A stretch of DNA of 64,000 nucleotides from Strongylocentrotus droebachiensis. Its lineage: Eukaryota; Echinodermata; Echinoidea; Camarodonta; Strongylocentrotidae. Positions 21,786-34,500 of the stretch are shown here, in pieces (within the stretch, counting starts at the first letter, position 1; the number at the start of each line of letters is the position of its first letter). The position numbers and the translations under genes were made by a program. Location of the stretch: positions 109,501 through 173,500 of the forward strand of contig JAVYIG010000171.1 of assembly GCA_035222895.1 (NCBI GenBank), given 5' to 3'. Under the pieces are notes generated by a model. That model did not search any database. It had not been told where the DNA came from and saw nothing but the letters and a program-made list of their open reading frames with translations.

Positions 21786-24483
21786 AGACATCTCTTTGTC
21801 AACTTATAGAAGATTTTACCTGGCTGGAATATACAAATGTATTCTCCCAATTTGTTAGAATCGTAACGAATGAAATTATCAAATGTGTGTAAAGTGTATA
21901 CATTAAGGTAAGAATTTGTTTGTTTTTGTTTACTGTGACAAAGTTCTAATTTATTTATATTACTTTAGTTGTTTGTGTTGTCATGTGTCTGAAAGTATCT
22001 ATAAGAGTTCCTTTTATTTAGAACAGTAGCAGTTACTTCAAAGCTTTATCAGTTGTGTTTAAAACTTATACCATTATCTTAAAACGTGTCGTGAGTTGCG
22101 ACCATATGACAACCCCCCCCCCCCCCCTATCCCCCACCCTCTGAAAAACTCTCTTTGAGAGCGGTTTTAGGAATAATTGAAAATCACTTTAATTTCTGAA
22201 TGTAATTTTGATTTGTGGTGATGAAATTGCATTTAAAGATAAAACTACTCAAATTGATCAAAGAAGACAACATTTTTTAATAAAATGTAAAGAAAGAAAA
22301 TCACACTCATTGGAACCATCTCGTCTCTCTTTGCACGTGGGGGACCATGTGTCAGGATCATAAGCTCGATTTCATCTCCTTTTCTCACAACACAATTATT
22401 TCTACTTAATTCGTTTGGGAGGTTTAATTATTTGTAGTTTTGAAAAATTCAGTCTTAGTTTTGTGGGATTCCTGTTATTACCGAAACTCATGACTCCTAC
22501 ATAACTCATTTTAATTTAGAATTTCAATATGCATGTCTCTAATGTGACTACGGTATGTAGTTTTCTGAGACTTAGATAGGCCTACAGTACACCTAGAGTT
22601 ACATGTATATATACACTTGTGTGATTAATCAGGAATAACAGATGCATGCAATTGAAGTTGTTTCTTCAAGATATGTAGCCTAAATTTGAACTGCATCTAA
22701 TAGTTATGTCATTAGTTTAGATATTAATGCACTTGTTCATTCTCCAGCACAATCACAATTTAATTGTACAGCAAGATCAGTTAAATATGTAATGAATTTA
22801 GAAATTTAAGCTTAATTAACGTCTTTTATAAGTAGTTGCAGCCATGTGTCAAACAGTTGTACTTGTAAAATCTGTGAGGTTTCTCATGATCATTACTGTA
22901 GACCATGTATATGAAAGTGATGACCTCTTTATATAAAGTCTTTATAAACTTTTCTTGCCTGTATGATGAAACTTCTGAAGACACTTCAAGAAAGCAAACA
23001 ATCTGCATATCCTCTTTAAATGAAGTAAAACTGGTATGTAATGCTGGATTTCAACGGTGCTCTCAACTATCAAGAACCTTTCGATAGGCTTGAAAATGAT
23101 GTTTTGAAAGACTTGTTGTAAATGAAGCTTTAAAAGTACTGAATTCATTGATATGTTGTTGTGGGAGATATTGCAATACCGGTACTGTTCTAGCTGTACA
23201 TGCTATATTTAACTTTGACATGCAGTAATATTGTATGTCAATATTATGCTACTGACATTTTTACAGGTTCTACTACAATGTATATGCATCTTTTACATGT
23301 GAATAATGCTAGGATTGTTTGTGTAATGTGTATATTTTTCATTCTGTGCCTTTGTACTATTTTTGGATCCATTTTTGCGAAGCCATGCATCATTGAAATT
23401 ATATGCACATTTTCTTTTTACTTTTACATCCCATGTCAGAATTGTGTTATTGAAAAGTGATTGCGTGGTGAAGATTTGAAAAGTTGGATTTTTATTTAAG
23501 AAATGAGAGATAGAGAGCAAGAAAGACGGTTTTATAGAGTCTCATGTGTAGTTCGAGACCAGAAAGAACATTCAACAGGGTGCTGCAAAGTCTAAGGGAA
23601 TAGATTAATTGGGTGTTAGAAAGAGATACAGAGTAAGAGAAAGTGAGAGGGAATGTTGGAGAGGGAATACAAGAGACGGGGCAAAATGTGTAAACAGTGG
23701 CCTGGCTACCTAGCTACAGTTAACAACTTAATTATTCATACCCTTGCCAAGTTTTGCAATTTTTTTTTTTATTAAAGTGTGCACAAAATTGATTTGTCGT
23801 AATTTATGTTTCATATCAAAGCTTCATTCTAATAGTAGTCAACAAAGGCCATAAGAAAACCAATGCACCTTTCATTTTTGAGTTACGAAAACCACAAAAA
23901 ACATCAAATTTACAAGTGGTATGAATAATTCAGTTTTCAACTGTACATGGTGGAGTTGGGAGGGGGGGGGGGGAGGTCCATGTGAAAACAAAAACAAGAT
24001 CAGTATTTTTTTTCCTTCCATGCTTAGACTACAAAATGGGAAATAAAACAGATGTTAAAGACAGTATTTATAATTTTTCACAGACATACTATGAATTATA
24101 TTTATCCACATGTAGAATATGTACAACCTTGCATTTACAATATTATGTACACTAATTTCAAAACTTACAATAATATTTGAATACAGCATGCACGCTGAAA
24201 GGCAACAATAGAAAAAGCTTATTATACCATGATCAAAAATTCAAATACTTCACATTTGAGGCGAACTTCAAGATAAATCATTGAACATATCACTTTGTTT
24301 CAACAAGAAGTCCTTTTCTATGGTAATATTTACAGGTGTATACATACTACCTGCAAATGATTTTTGACCTTCATTGCTAATTAGTAGGATGTAGAAATTA
24401 ATAGAAGGGATAATGGACGCTGGAAAACAAGCCTAACAATTGCTTGCATTGTAGCATATTGTTGCTAGTTTTATATACTTGTG

Positions 24484-24489
24484 TTTATT
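24484..24489 (-). terminator. Candidate BBS2 polyadenylation signal
   Basis: Minus-strand AATAAA about 1.1 kb beyond the BBS2 stop. It was chosen only because it is a canonical hexamer in a stretch with few alternatives. Confidence 0.3.
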
Positions 24490-25584
24490 GTCTCCTGCCG
24501 GGGCAGTATCGCATTTCTTTGATATGACATGGAGACATTTCAAAACAGTTTCAAAACATAGATGAAGCACTGAAGTATGTCATATTAGCTTTATATGTTT
24601 AAAGAAGAATACATCTATACTGTGTACAGGGGCAGCCAGCATTCGCTAAATTCGCTACATTGCTGCCAAAGTTGTTCCCCTACATCAATTGTTCATCTGC
24701 ACAAGTCTACAGGATTGTTCTCAAAAATAGATTACAGAATGTAAGTGATTTGTAAAATGATTTTCTCCTCACTATGCAAAAAGGTCGCTTTCAAGTTATA
24801 ACGAACACTTTATACTACAAACAATAGCAGTGAGTTTTAAAAAAAAATCTTCATTTGTAAAATAGTTTAACAAATCTTGGAAATCCACAATAAAATCTGC
24901 CATAATTGGGCAGTATTGACAAAATAAAATAAAAATATCAAAATGGGCAATTAAAGCCCGCAGAAAAAAACAACGAATATCACTACCAGTGTGCAACACC
25001 TAGTTTTCACATATTTTTTTAATTGTGCAGTCTATTTTATAGACTTTGAAATAACCTGCATATATGCAGCCAATTTCAAACCGTGGGTTAACACAGAATT
25101 CCTTTTTCATAGATATATGAGTAACATCTGAGTTAAAGGAGACATGCATAAGGTACTTGGTACACCATTCACACGTGGGCCCAAATTTTTTCTAAAATGA
25201 ATTTCCTTTAACAAACACACACAAAAAAGTGAATTACTTTAAACAATACCCTCTCAGCATGTTGAAACTATGTACCTTTTGAATTGCACTAAAAATCTAC
25301 CTAGGCACAAAGATTCAACTCCTCAGTCCTATAGATAGTCAAGGTTCTGCTTTAATCATGAATTGGACGGACAGAGACTAATAAATAAACTCTTTCATGA
25401 CGAGAGAGGGAAAGAAAATATATAAGCAGTAGTACTCAATGAATAAAGTCCTTCAAAACGAGATCGAGAGAAGAGGTACTTTCTGAATAACTTCCTTGAA
25501 GATGATGAGAGCATCGGCACTAATGACCTCCTTCAAGATGAGAGAGAAGTTATATGATTGTCTTTTTGAAACCTAGCTTCCTCT

Positions 25585-28500
25585 TCATGATGTTCCTGTC
25601 TTGATGATCTTAAACAAAGCACTGATGTTATTCTCCTTGATGGCTTGCCTGCAGGATGACACCACTAGGGTCTTGAACTTCCCAACTGAAATACAGAAGG
25701 ATACACAATATTGGTTGGAGTTCAATTTAATTTTATTATTTTATATGCCAAATACTATATATTTTCCAACAAATGCTAAAATAGCGTACTCTCACTAAAT
25801 TCTTTTAAATGCATGTTAAGGTATTATCGTTCTCTTGAACAATACATTTATGTTAAAAATAACAAATTTGTATCATTTGATAATAGGTCGAAAAACATTG
25901 TGTTGCTTAAAAAAATATTTATCTTGTATAATCAGCTAATATTCTTGCTGTTGATTCTATTGGTTATATTATGTACGTATATTCATATATGTTTCATTAT
26001 GTTTTGTAAAGTCGAAAGCAATATTGAATACAGATGATTTTATTAAAGAGGAATAAAAAAATATTGGTTTAGATATCAACAACAACAAATCTTAAGGACA
26101 TCCAGGAACAGATCTTGTAAAATTTCAGAACACAAAATAAAAAATCCTATTTTGAAAAAAGTGAAAACTACATAAATTCTAGCTTCATGACTCAACAATA
26201 ATCATACCAAGTTTCTACCATAAAAAAAATTAAAAATAACCTATGTGCAAACTAAAAAATGCCACCCAATCTGGTCTTGATAAATATATTCCAAGCTTTA
26301 CAGTCCAATCATGTCTGAAAAGACAACTCATATTATTTATATTTAATGCATACTTCTCGCACAGAGATTACACTTAGTGATCAAAGTCTTGCCTAATATA
26401 GCAACAACAAAATATGCAAACAAGATTCCATCTTTTGAGATGCCACTTCACAATGAATAGTTATCACAAGAAGTTCTGGGAATAACAGTCCTCAAATCGT
26501 AATTTGCAAAATGGTCTGATTTTGCCTAAAAACAATTTTAAGTTTGATACAAATCTGTCTCTGTGTCCACCACATAGTTACCTCTTAGTTGACCAGCCTT
26601 CTGGATGGTTTGGTTGACCAGCTTGAGACAATTGAGCAGCTCTTGGTGATTAGAGCAACGGATCTTATATCCATTCACCAGGTCACGATTCAGGTCAAAC
26701 AACTCCATGTATCCACGACGCATGTTCCTCCTGCATTATATGAAACAAATTACAATTCAATAGGAAGTGTTTTCACAAAATAACGCGGCATCTTTTGTCA
26801 TAGAAGTGATAAAAGTACAAGGCAATATTTAAACATTTTTTCTCCACAAACTCATTTCCCTTCTTTCCTAGTGTACACTTGAAGATGAGTGTATTATCAA
26901 ACACAAGAAAGAAAGTTTCTTTGTTATTGAGTCTCTCTTCACATCCCATTTCTGAAGTCAAATTTATCAGATTTTTAAGCAAGGAAACTGCTGAGGTACT
27001 CGCTACCAATTAACAAACTAGTTATTAATCAAGATGGTCAAGTGATAATGCAATCTGCAAATATGCAGGTGCATAAAACTCAACCCAATACAAATATAAA
27101 CAAAAAAATGACAACAAAAAGACCAAATACTCTCTTGTTTTTCTTCTTAACATACACATTTTGATTACAAAAAACATTTTATTATTATTATTTATACACT
27201 GCGCTTTTCCCAGAGTGGCCCAAAGCGCTCACAACAAGAAGAATCCTACAAAAAATGAAAACGAAAACTTACATAATCCTAAAAATCTGGATTACAAAAA
27301 AGAAATGTTTTAAGTCCCTTTTTGAATGAAGAGACAGATGGTGATTGTCTGAGTGTTAAAGGTAGCCTATTCCATTATTTAGATGTATGCTTACATGTCA
27401 GACATGAGACGAGCATCTTCAGCTCTGACGACCAGGCTCCTGATCAAGTTAGAATGGTCTGCCATCTCAGCTGTTAACTTCTGTCTCACAGAATGAAATT
27501 CATCCACCTATATAAGAACAAAGATGGACATATACATTGAAGGCATATGATGGGGAAACGCTCTTATATTTACTGACGTATTCACTAGTAATGAAAGAGA
27601 AAGTATTGCTGTGTAAAAGAGTACGAGAATAGGATGAAAATGTCATTTTGAAACTATACACCATACTTCCAACTGAATATTACAGGTAGATGCATATACC
27701 CCAAATATGGCAGGTGTAAAACAGTAATCAATGTTTTAAAGTTAAGAAAAGCTAGAGCTTTGACCCGATTCAGAAAGAGAACAATTATTACTTCAAAGTA
27801 GAGGGTATGTTGAGAAATACAACATACCACAACATGCTGTGAAGTGTACCATTGGAAAATGATTAAGATTTTCATACAGTACAGTGTGGATGAATTCAAA
27901 TGATTTCAGAAAATCTGACAAATGTACCACCGACAACAGTACAAACTTCTGGGAGGCATTTCAACATATATCTGCTCCATATTTAGGCACGTTTAATCAT
28001 CAAACGCTGTACTGTATGTGTCTATTACTTTTACTATTAATCAGCAATTGAAATACAAACTTATTAATTGATTTGCAAACAGGTCTTTAGAAATTATCTC
28101 ACAATCTATCGGGTCCATAGTTACGGATGCTTGTCATCACTTGAGGAAAGACATACTTGATTATTAACAAACTGACCTTGACCAGTAGATTCTTGAGATC
28201 CTCCATATGCATGGGATAATCAGCTACAACCTGAAGGTCATCTATACCCAGGAATGAAGCCAATGCTTGGATGAGATCACCAGCTAGATCCATGTCATCT
28301 GTACGGATGGTTATCTGCGATCAAAGTCATTTACAGTATTCTTTAAAAAATCAGGTTTTGGTGTAAAAGAAACTTTACATTGTAGACCATTCAGTTATAG
28401 ACTTTGATTAACAGATACATTATCTTTATTTTAATCGGCAACAGCTGGAGTTCACTTCACACCCACATTTTTTTATTAAGTGATCAGTTCTTCAAGAATT

Positions 28501-31500
28501 AAGCAAATCCTTTGAAAATACTAAGTGAATAATTTAGTATAAACTTTGAAAGCAGTTTCACTAGAAAAAAATATAGCCTGGAGTTCATAACAAATAATTT
28601 GTGATAGTTTTAAAAGAAGAACTTTTCCAAGAAACAGAACCATGTGAAAGTGAAATATTGCCCTTGTGAGTATGCGCATGCACTTGTGTAATGCGGTGGT
28701 CACATCCCGCCGTACTTGCAAGTGCGTGCTGTCTACGTGCAAAATCGTGGGAAAAATTTTGGTATCCGTACATGATGAGTACCGCCTCCGTACTGATTTG
28801 GGAGCACGCAGACACACCGTAGCACTTTTAGTGCACGAGGAACTTTCGCTGCGTTCGGGCTGCGTTCGGGCTACCGATTCACCCCAGTGCGTGTGACGTG
28901 CGTGCCCGGTACTGCCAACGAGCGCACAACGCACTGACTCCGTGCGTCTTTTAAAGGCGCACGTGATAAGTGCATGGTCCGTGCTTACTCGCCACTTCCC
29001 CAGTTCAGCTATCCAATGAGCACGCAGAACTCACGTGGACCGTACCGAGTAAGCACTTACAACGCACGTTGTTCGCACTGATTTATGCAGTATATAGTCT
29101 CTTCGGTGGAATGGGCGGCATCTTGAGGCAGCAACAGCTGGGACTTCTGGAGAACATCGGAATGTCGTCCTATATAAACACCGAGTTCATCGCACGTGCA
29201 CGCACTTACAACATGCGAGTGAGTAAGGACACCGTACGTGAGCAGCACTTGTAAGTACGGCCTCCGTACGATAACGTGGCAACCGCACGGAGACCGCACG
29301 TTGTAAACACGTACAACGCACTTACCACGTGCGCAACGTACGATGCACGCAACCGTTCACGGCCAGGCGTGCCGTGCGGGCCACGTACTTACACAGTGCG
29401 TGTGACGCGCGTTGCCGGTACTCCCTCCCTGCCTTTGCAACTCCCTCCCTACGTTTTCAGAAAAACGTGGCGGCCGTGGCCTCCCCAAAAACCGTACGGA
29501 CTAAAAACACACACGGTGGGATGTGACCAACGCTTAATGAAGTTTAAAAGATGAGAATCAAAGTTTCAACTTTGGAGCAGTTTAACAACGTCCTTGTTGC
29601 TCTCACATAACATCATTCCTTCTACCGCTCACCTGTCCATTGGCCTGCATCTGAATGAAGATAGGACCTGATCCTCTCAAGGAAAGGAATCCTACATTGA
29701 GGGGTGTCTCAGCTGCTATGTCTTCATCTACTAAAAAGTTCTGATTTATCCACAGCACCACCTATATATTCAATGAGGGTACAGAAAATAAAGTAAAAAG
29801 TAAATCCTTTACTGATTATTAATAACAATTTAGATTATGAAGAGCACAAAAAAGGGTACAGCTGAAGAGATGGGGAAAGAAAAAGAATATTGTCTGTTGA
29901 AAACCAGAGGGCTGTCTAAAATGATGACTAATGCCCTTCTGGCTCTCAGCGGACAACATATATTACACAGCTATTGATATAAAGACTGACAGAAGTGTTC
30001 AGGAGAAAAAATATCAAATGACATTTATATTGTATCATACAAAATGAAACTTAATTGTATATTATACAATATTAAATGTTGATAAGTATTTAACGCAATT
30101 TAGGATACAATATATATCTATATATAGGCAGTGCTTGTATTTGTGTGGATTACTCGAGAACAAATAAAGGAAGGAAGAAAGAAAGATAAAAAGAAGAAAA
30201 CAAGCATATATGCACTGCTCGGAAATATGATCGAGCTTTCATATGCATCAGAAAAAACAGAGATGAGCACTGCATCTTACTGGTATCTACAACATGGTTT
30301 TTCTTAACCCAGGTCTAGTAAATGGGTACTTGGACCCTGTCTAACAAAGAGTTATGACAGATTCAAATCGATCGCAACCTGATATCAATCGTAACTCTGA
30401 ACTGGACGTTTTGTAAGTTTGTGATTGACCGCAGGACTTGCGATCAATCCAAAATAGTAGCAACTGAATAATACAGATGCTGGTGGCTGTCAAGGCTTAA
30501 GTACTTAAAGGTAATACAAAGTTTTGGGAAATATTGAAAATTGGGTGGATAGTGATTCTTTACAATTTTGATATATTTGAATGCCCCTGTGGATTTACTA
30601 TAAGCACTAGACAATTAAGCACCTAAAACACTTCTGCTTTCAAGAAAAATTGAATATAAAAAATTACCGGTGCTCCCGGTAAATTTTGATAAATTTCAAA
30701 TAGCGCCTGAGGCCGTACAATGGTAGCTGCAACCATGAAAATCTGAGAATAGATAGTTGTGATGTATAATTTCCAAACGGGAATAGCTAATTGGTCGGTT
30801 TTAGTCAAGAAACATTGTTTTATAGCTTATTAATATCTTGACCTTGAGAGGGAGCTACACAACATAAAGAGTGTATAATTTACAATTTCATAACTTTAAA
30901 CTCGATTTCAACCGCGACAACGATCACTGAATATTGTACGATCGCATATGCTTCCAATATGTTCATTTGAACCAAATTCATGACCCCATTCCAAAACTTT
31001 GTATTACCTTTAATAGATAAATATATTTCAGAGTTTGGCAATCATGATTCAAGGTGAACTTAAAAGGCAAACTAATCTTACCCTTTGTATCCTTTCATTG
31101 ATGGTGAAGACCACACTACTCTTCGGCTCAGGCACCTGGTCTGTGCAGGGTACATACATGGAGAATCTTGGGAGCTGCCTAGTCACCTCAAACACATGGA
31201 ACTGCATACTGCGTTTCAAAGAGAAGATTGGATGGAGTAGTAATAGATGTAGATCGATATGCAAGTACACTCAGGGTTCTTGCTATTGCAGAACATCCTT
31301 ATAGCTAATACCCAGTATGGGCAGGCGCGGATCCAGGGGGGTGGCCGAGCGGGCCTTGCCCCCCCCCCAAAAAAAAATAAAAATAAATAATAATAAATAA
31401 AGGGCAAAAAAAAAAAAGTATACTAAATTTCAAATTGATTTAAAATTTGGTCCCCACCCTCTAAGAAATACTGGAGACGCGCCTGTATATGGGGGACTCG

Positions 31501-34500
31501 TACTCCAGAGGAAAAAAGGCCAAGGGTAAAGGTTTCCAACTAGGGTACTTTAAGGGTACTAAACATGTCAATTTCAAAATCTCTACCTCCTTCACCATGC
31601 ACCTCCCTGTGATGCTGTATGGCTATATATCTCACATAATTCAGACCAACGATGAACAATTTCTGCCAAGAAACCTGATTACATTCTAGTGTTGTAGTTT
31701 ATGTACATCATCATTTATCACACTTGGGTATTCTACTGCGTTATTGTACTTTATCCATATTAAACATGTACCAGAACATCGCATGTATGCACTTACCTGA
31801 TGGATACAATTATATTTTCATACTAGATGAATTCACAACTAATATCTATTCCATCCCCAAAGTCCCTCCAATTAAATTTACTTAGACATTCCTAATAAAA
31901 TTCAAATTTTAGAATAGGATAAACTTTACTGATATTACTAAAAGTTGGCATACACAGTAGTCCCTAAACCTGCGAGCCTCAAAGTGGCAAAAGACAAAAT
32001 ATCAAAACATACCCACCTTGACTTTGTACCAACAAATGCTTTGATGTGTAAATCCACAGGGATGTCTTTGGGTGGGACTATTGGCACTTTCAAGGAGTTA
32101 GATAGACTAGGTGTGTTTGGGTGTCTAGAGAGGGAGAAAGCAGAAAAGTAAAAACAACAAATGTTGGTGCTGATGCAGATATCATAGATAGATAGATAGT
32201 TTATTGGTTTCCACTGTCGGTGCAAAAATATTTATGACAAAACAGAGTTACAGCATATTCCTAAAACAATAATACATATACAATACAATAAATCAAGTGT
32301 GTCTATTAAAGGTAAGTGTCAAACTCTCAGATCCAGAGGGTGTTAGATCTGTATAACTTCATATGATATTCATATCTGGTGCTCAGATGACAATCTATTA
32401 TTACCATTGTCTGGTTTAAAATGAATGCAAATGTTGCATTATTCATATGAAACGTTATGCCGTTTGTTAACTCCTTAATTCCTAATGAATTTCATACAAA
32501 ATAAATGCAATGTGATTCAATTCAAAGCTCATCATATATTGCTTTCTTTTTTAAGAAAAAAAGGAAGTATCAAGATTTACAATAAGATTATAAAAAACAT
32601 TTACGTGGGACTACAAGAAGTGTTTAAAAATGTTGATCAAAACCTTTAAACAATGGACTTGGATATATAGCTTGGATAACTTCCAACTTCCATTTTCAAA
32701 AAACAAAACCAGACTAAACAGAGAAATCAGAGATGCGTATCTCACTTTTATTTCTTTAACTTACATTATTGATTACAAACACATACCAACTCAAATCATT
32801 CTTTTACAATTGTAGTGCACTGATCAAGCAATGAAGGAGATATATCTCATGTAAAACTCAGGGGTGATAGTGAGCATTAAAAAAAAAAGTTATATTTTTT
32901 TCCCTCAACCAAGAAAGAAGAGGATTCGAGGGGGGGAAATGGCATCTAACAACATTCCCCCCTTTTGAGTAAGAAAAATTGGGAAATATAAGCAAAAATA
33001 GGGAAGAATAGAGAAAATAAGGGAAAATAGAGAAAAAAAAACAAGAAAAAAATGGGAAACCGATTTAAATCAGGTTTTTATCAGGCTTGAATCCTATTAC
33101 AATTTTTAAAAATTCATTTTTTTTTTTAAACAAAAAGAGATTTGTTAACTCACATGACATGACTCTCTCCTTCAAAGATCCCCTCAGCAAATATGAGAAC
33201 AGATTTCAAAACGGTATCATTGCTGGTGTTCACTGTCAGTTCAACATGGGGCTGAGTTAGTTGAATCAAAAAAGAGAATCAAGAAATTAAAAAAAATTTA
33301 AAAAAATCATGTTTTAAAAGCCATGTATTTCAAAGTACTTCCAAGCTCAAAAAATGTTATGCCTTTGATATATATATTTTAAACTCTGGTTGGAAAATGA
33401 TAACCTATAATGACAACGAACAAAATTAAACATGCAATGTTTATAATACATGTTCACTGGTTGAATGTTTTCACTCCCTTCTCCTATCATTTTATTGCTT
33501 TCTGTTGTAGTTAAGGTTCTTTGTTTGCTTTTGTACAGTCCAAACAGCTGGCTGCACTGCACGTAAAACATGAGCAAATTGTACAGATAAATAAAGCTGC
33601 CCCAAAAATCGGACTAAATTGCAATAGCTATATCATCTTTCGATAAAAAAATCTTCATGATTGAAATGTTATTCTTATGTCTCAGTGCTTTTGTCTCTAT
33701 TCAATTTTAGTTTTCAAGATGGAATGATGCACCACTATAATCTTTTGGTATGGATTTTGTACTTACAGCGCTATTCTCAGCACCTGAGTTTACAGTGAGG
33801 GTAGTCTGGAGTTGAGTATTTGCAGGGATGATGCCCATCTGTGCCTTGTCTAAATCACCTAGACCAGAAGGTCTCTCATCCTTCCCAGCCTACAAAAAAA
33901 AAGAGAATTAAATTGTTGCTGCCATGTAATGCATATGAAACATGTCAGGCAATTTGAATAGAACATATTTGAAAGGAACATTTTTCTTTCTTCAATAAGA
34001 TCAATGTCTCCGTAGATTGTCGATATTCTGATTTTAACAGACTACAACACCGCCTACGTCGGGGACACACACAGCGTCTCGCCGACAGCACACCCCACTC
34101 ATCGAATCGAAACTCTCCTAAGTCCGCAACCCGGAGACTCCAGCCCAGACGGACAGTCAGACGAACCAGCCGACCATCCATGTCCACTCCCCGATGACTC
34201 AAGCCCACACGGTCACCTATTTTTCCCTGACGTCCGCACCCCGGCTCACGCACGCCAGCTATTCTCCACTCCTGACGACGGATAGTCAACCTGTTCGAAA
34301 CGTCGAGCCACTCATCCTCTCCAAGTGCTATAGTTCTCCTTAGAACTATATGCTAAGAAAGATAACAAACAGTCCTTTTCAGGACTACACACCCCCAAGA
34401 AAGATTACTGAGTCAGAGTCCTTTTCAGGACTCCTCAACCCTCTCTCTCTCTCACATGGTGCACCCGCAAGCCTACTGTATATTCAGATTTTAGTGTGAC

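Larger units (their letters stand above)
20397..25584. other. RAD52-BBS2 convergent intergenic region
   Basis: The two genes converge here, so the region holds both 3'UTRs. A RAD52 polyadenylation signal candidate AATAAA is at 21780-21785. A BBS2 candidate on the minus strand (TTTATT on plus) is at 24484-24489. Two GTTTCAC-ended MITEs, poly-C at about 22110-22127, poly-G at about 23961-23973, and a degenerate CTTCAAGATGAGAGAGA repeat at 25380-25560 are the only structures seen. No coding exon was recognised. Confidence 0.6.

Noticed and set aside
28521-29554. Cluster of overlapping frames on both strands
   Set aside because: They lie in the CpG-rich inverted-repeat element, overlap each other on both strands and show no family motif. 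Stop-codon scarcity follows from high GC.
34329-34433. 3' end of a histone gene
   Set aside because: No histone coding sequence occurs within the preceding kilobase on the plus strand, and three serial hairpins are atypical.
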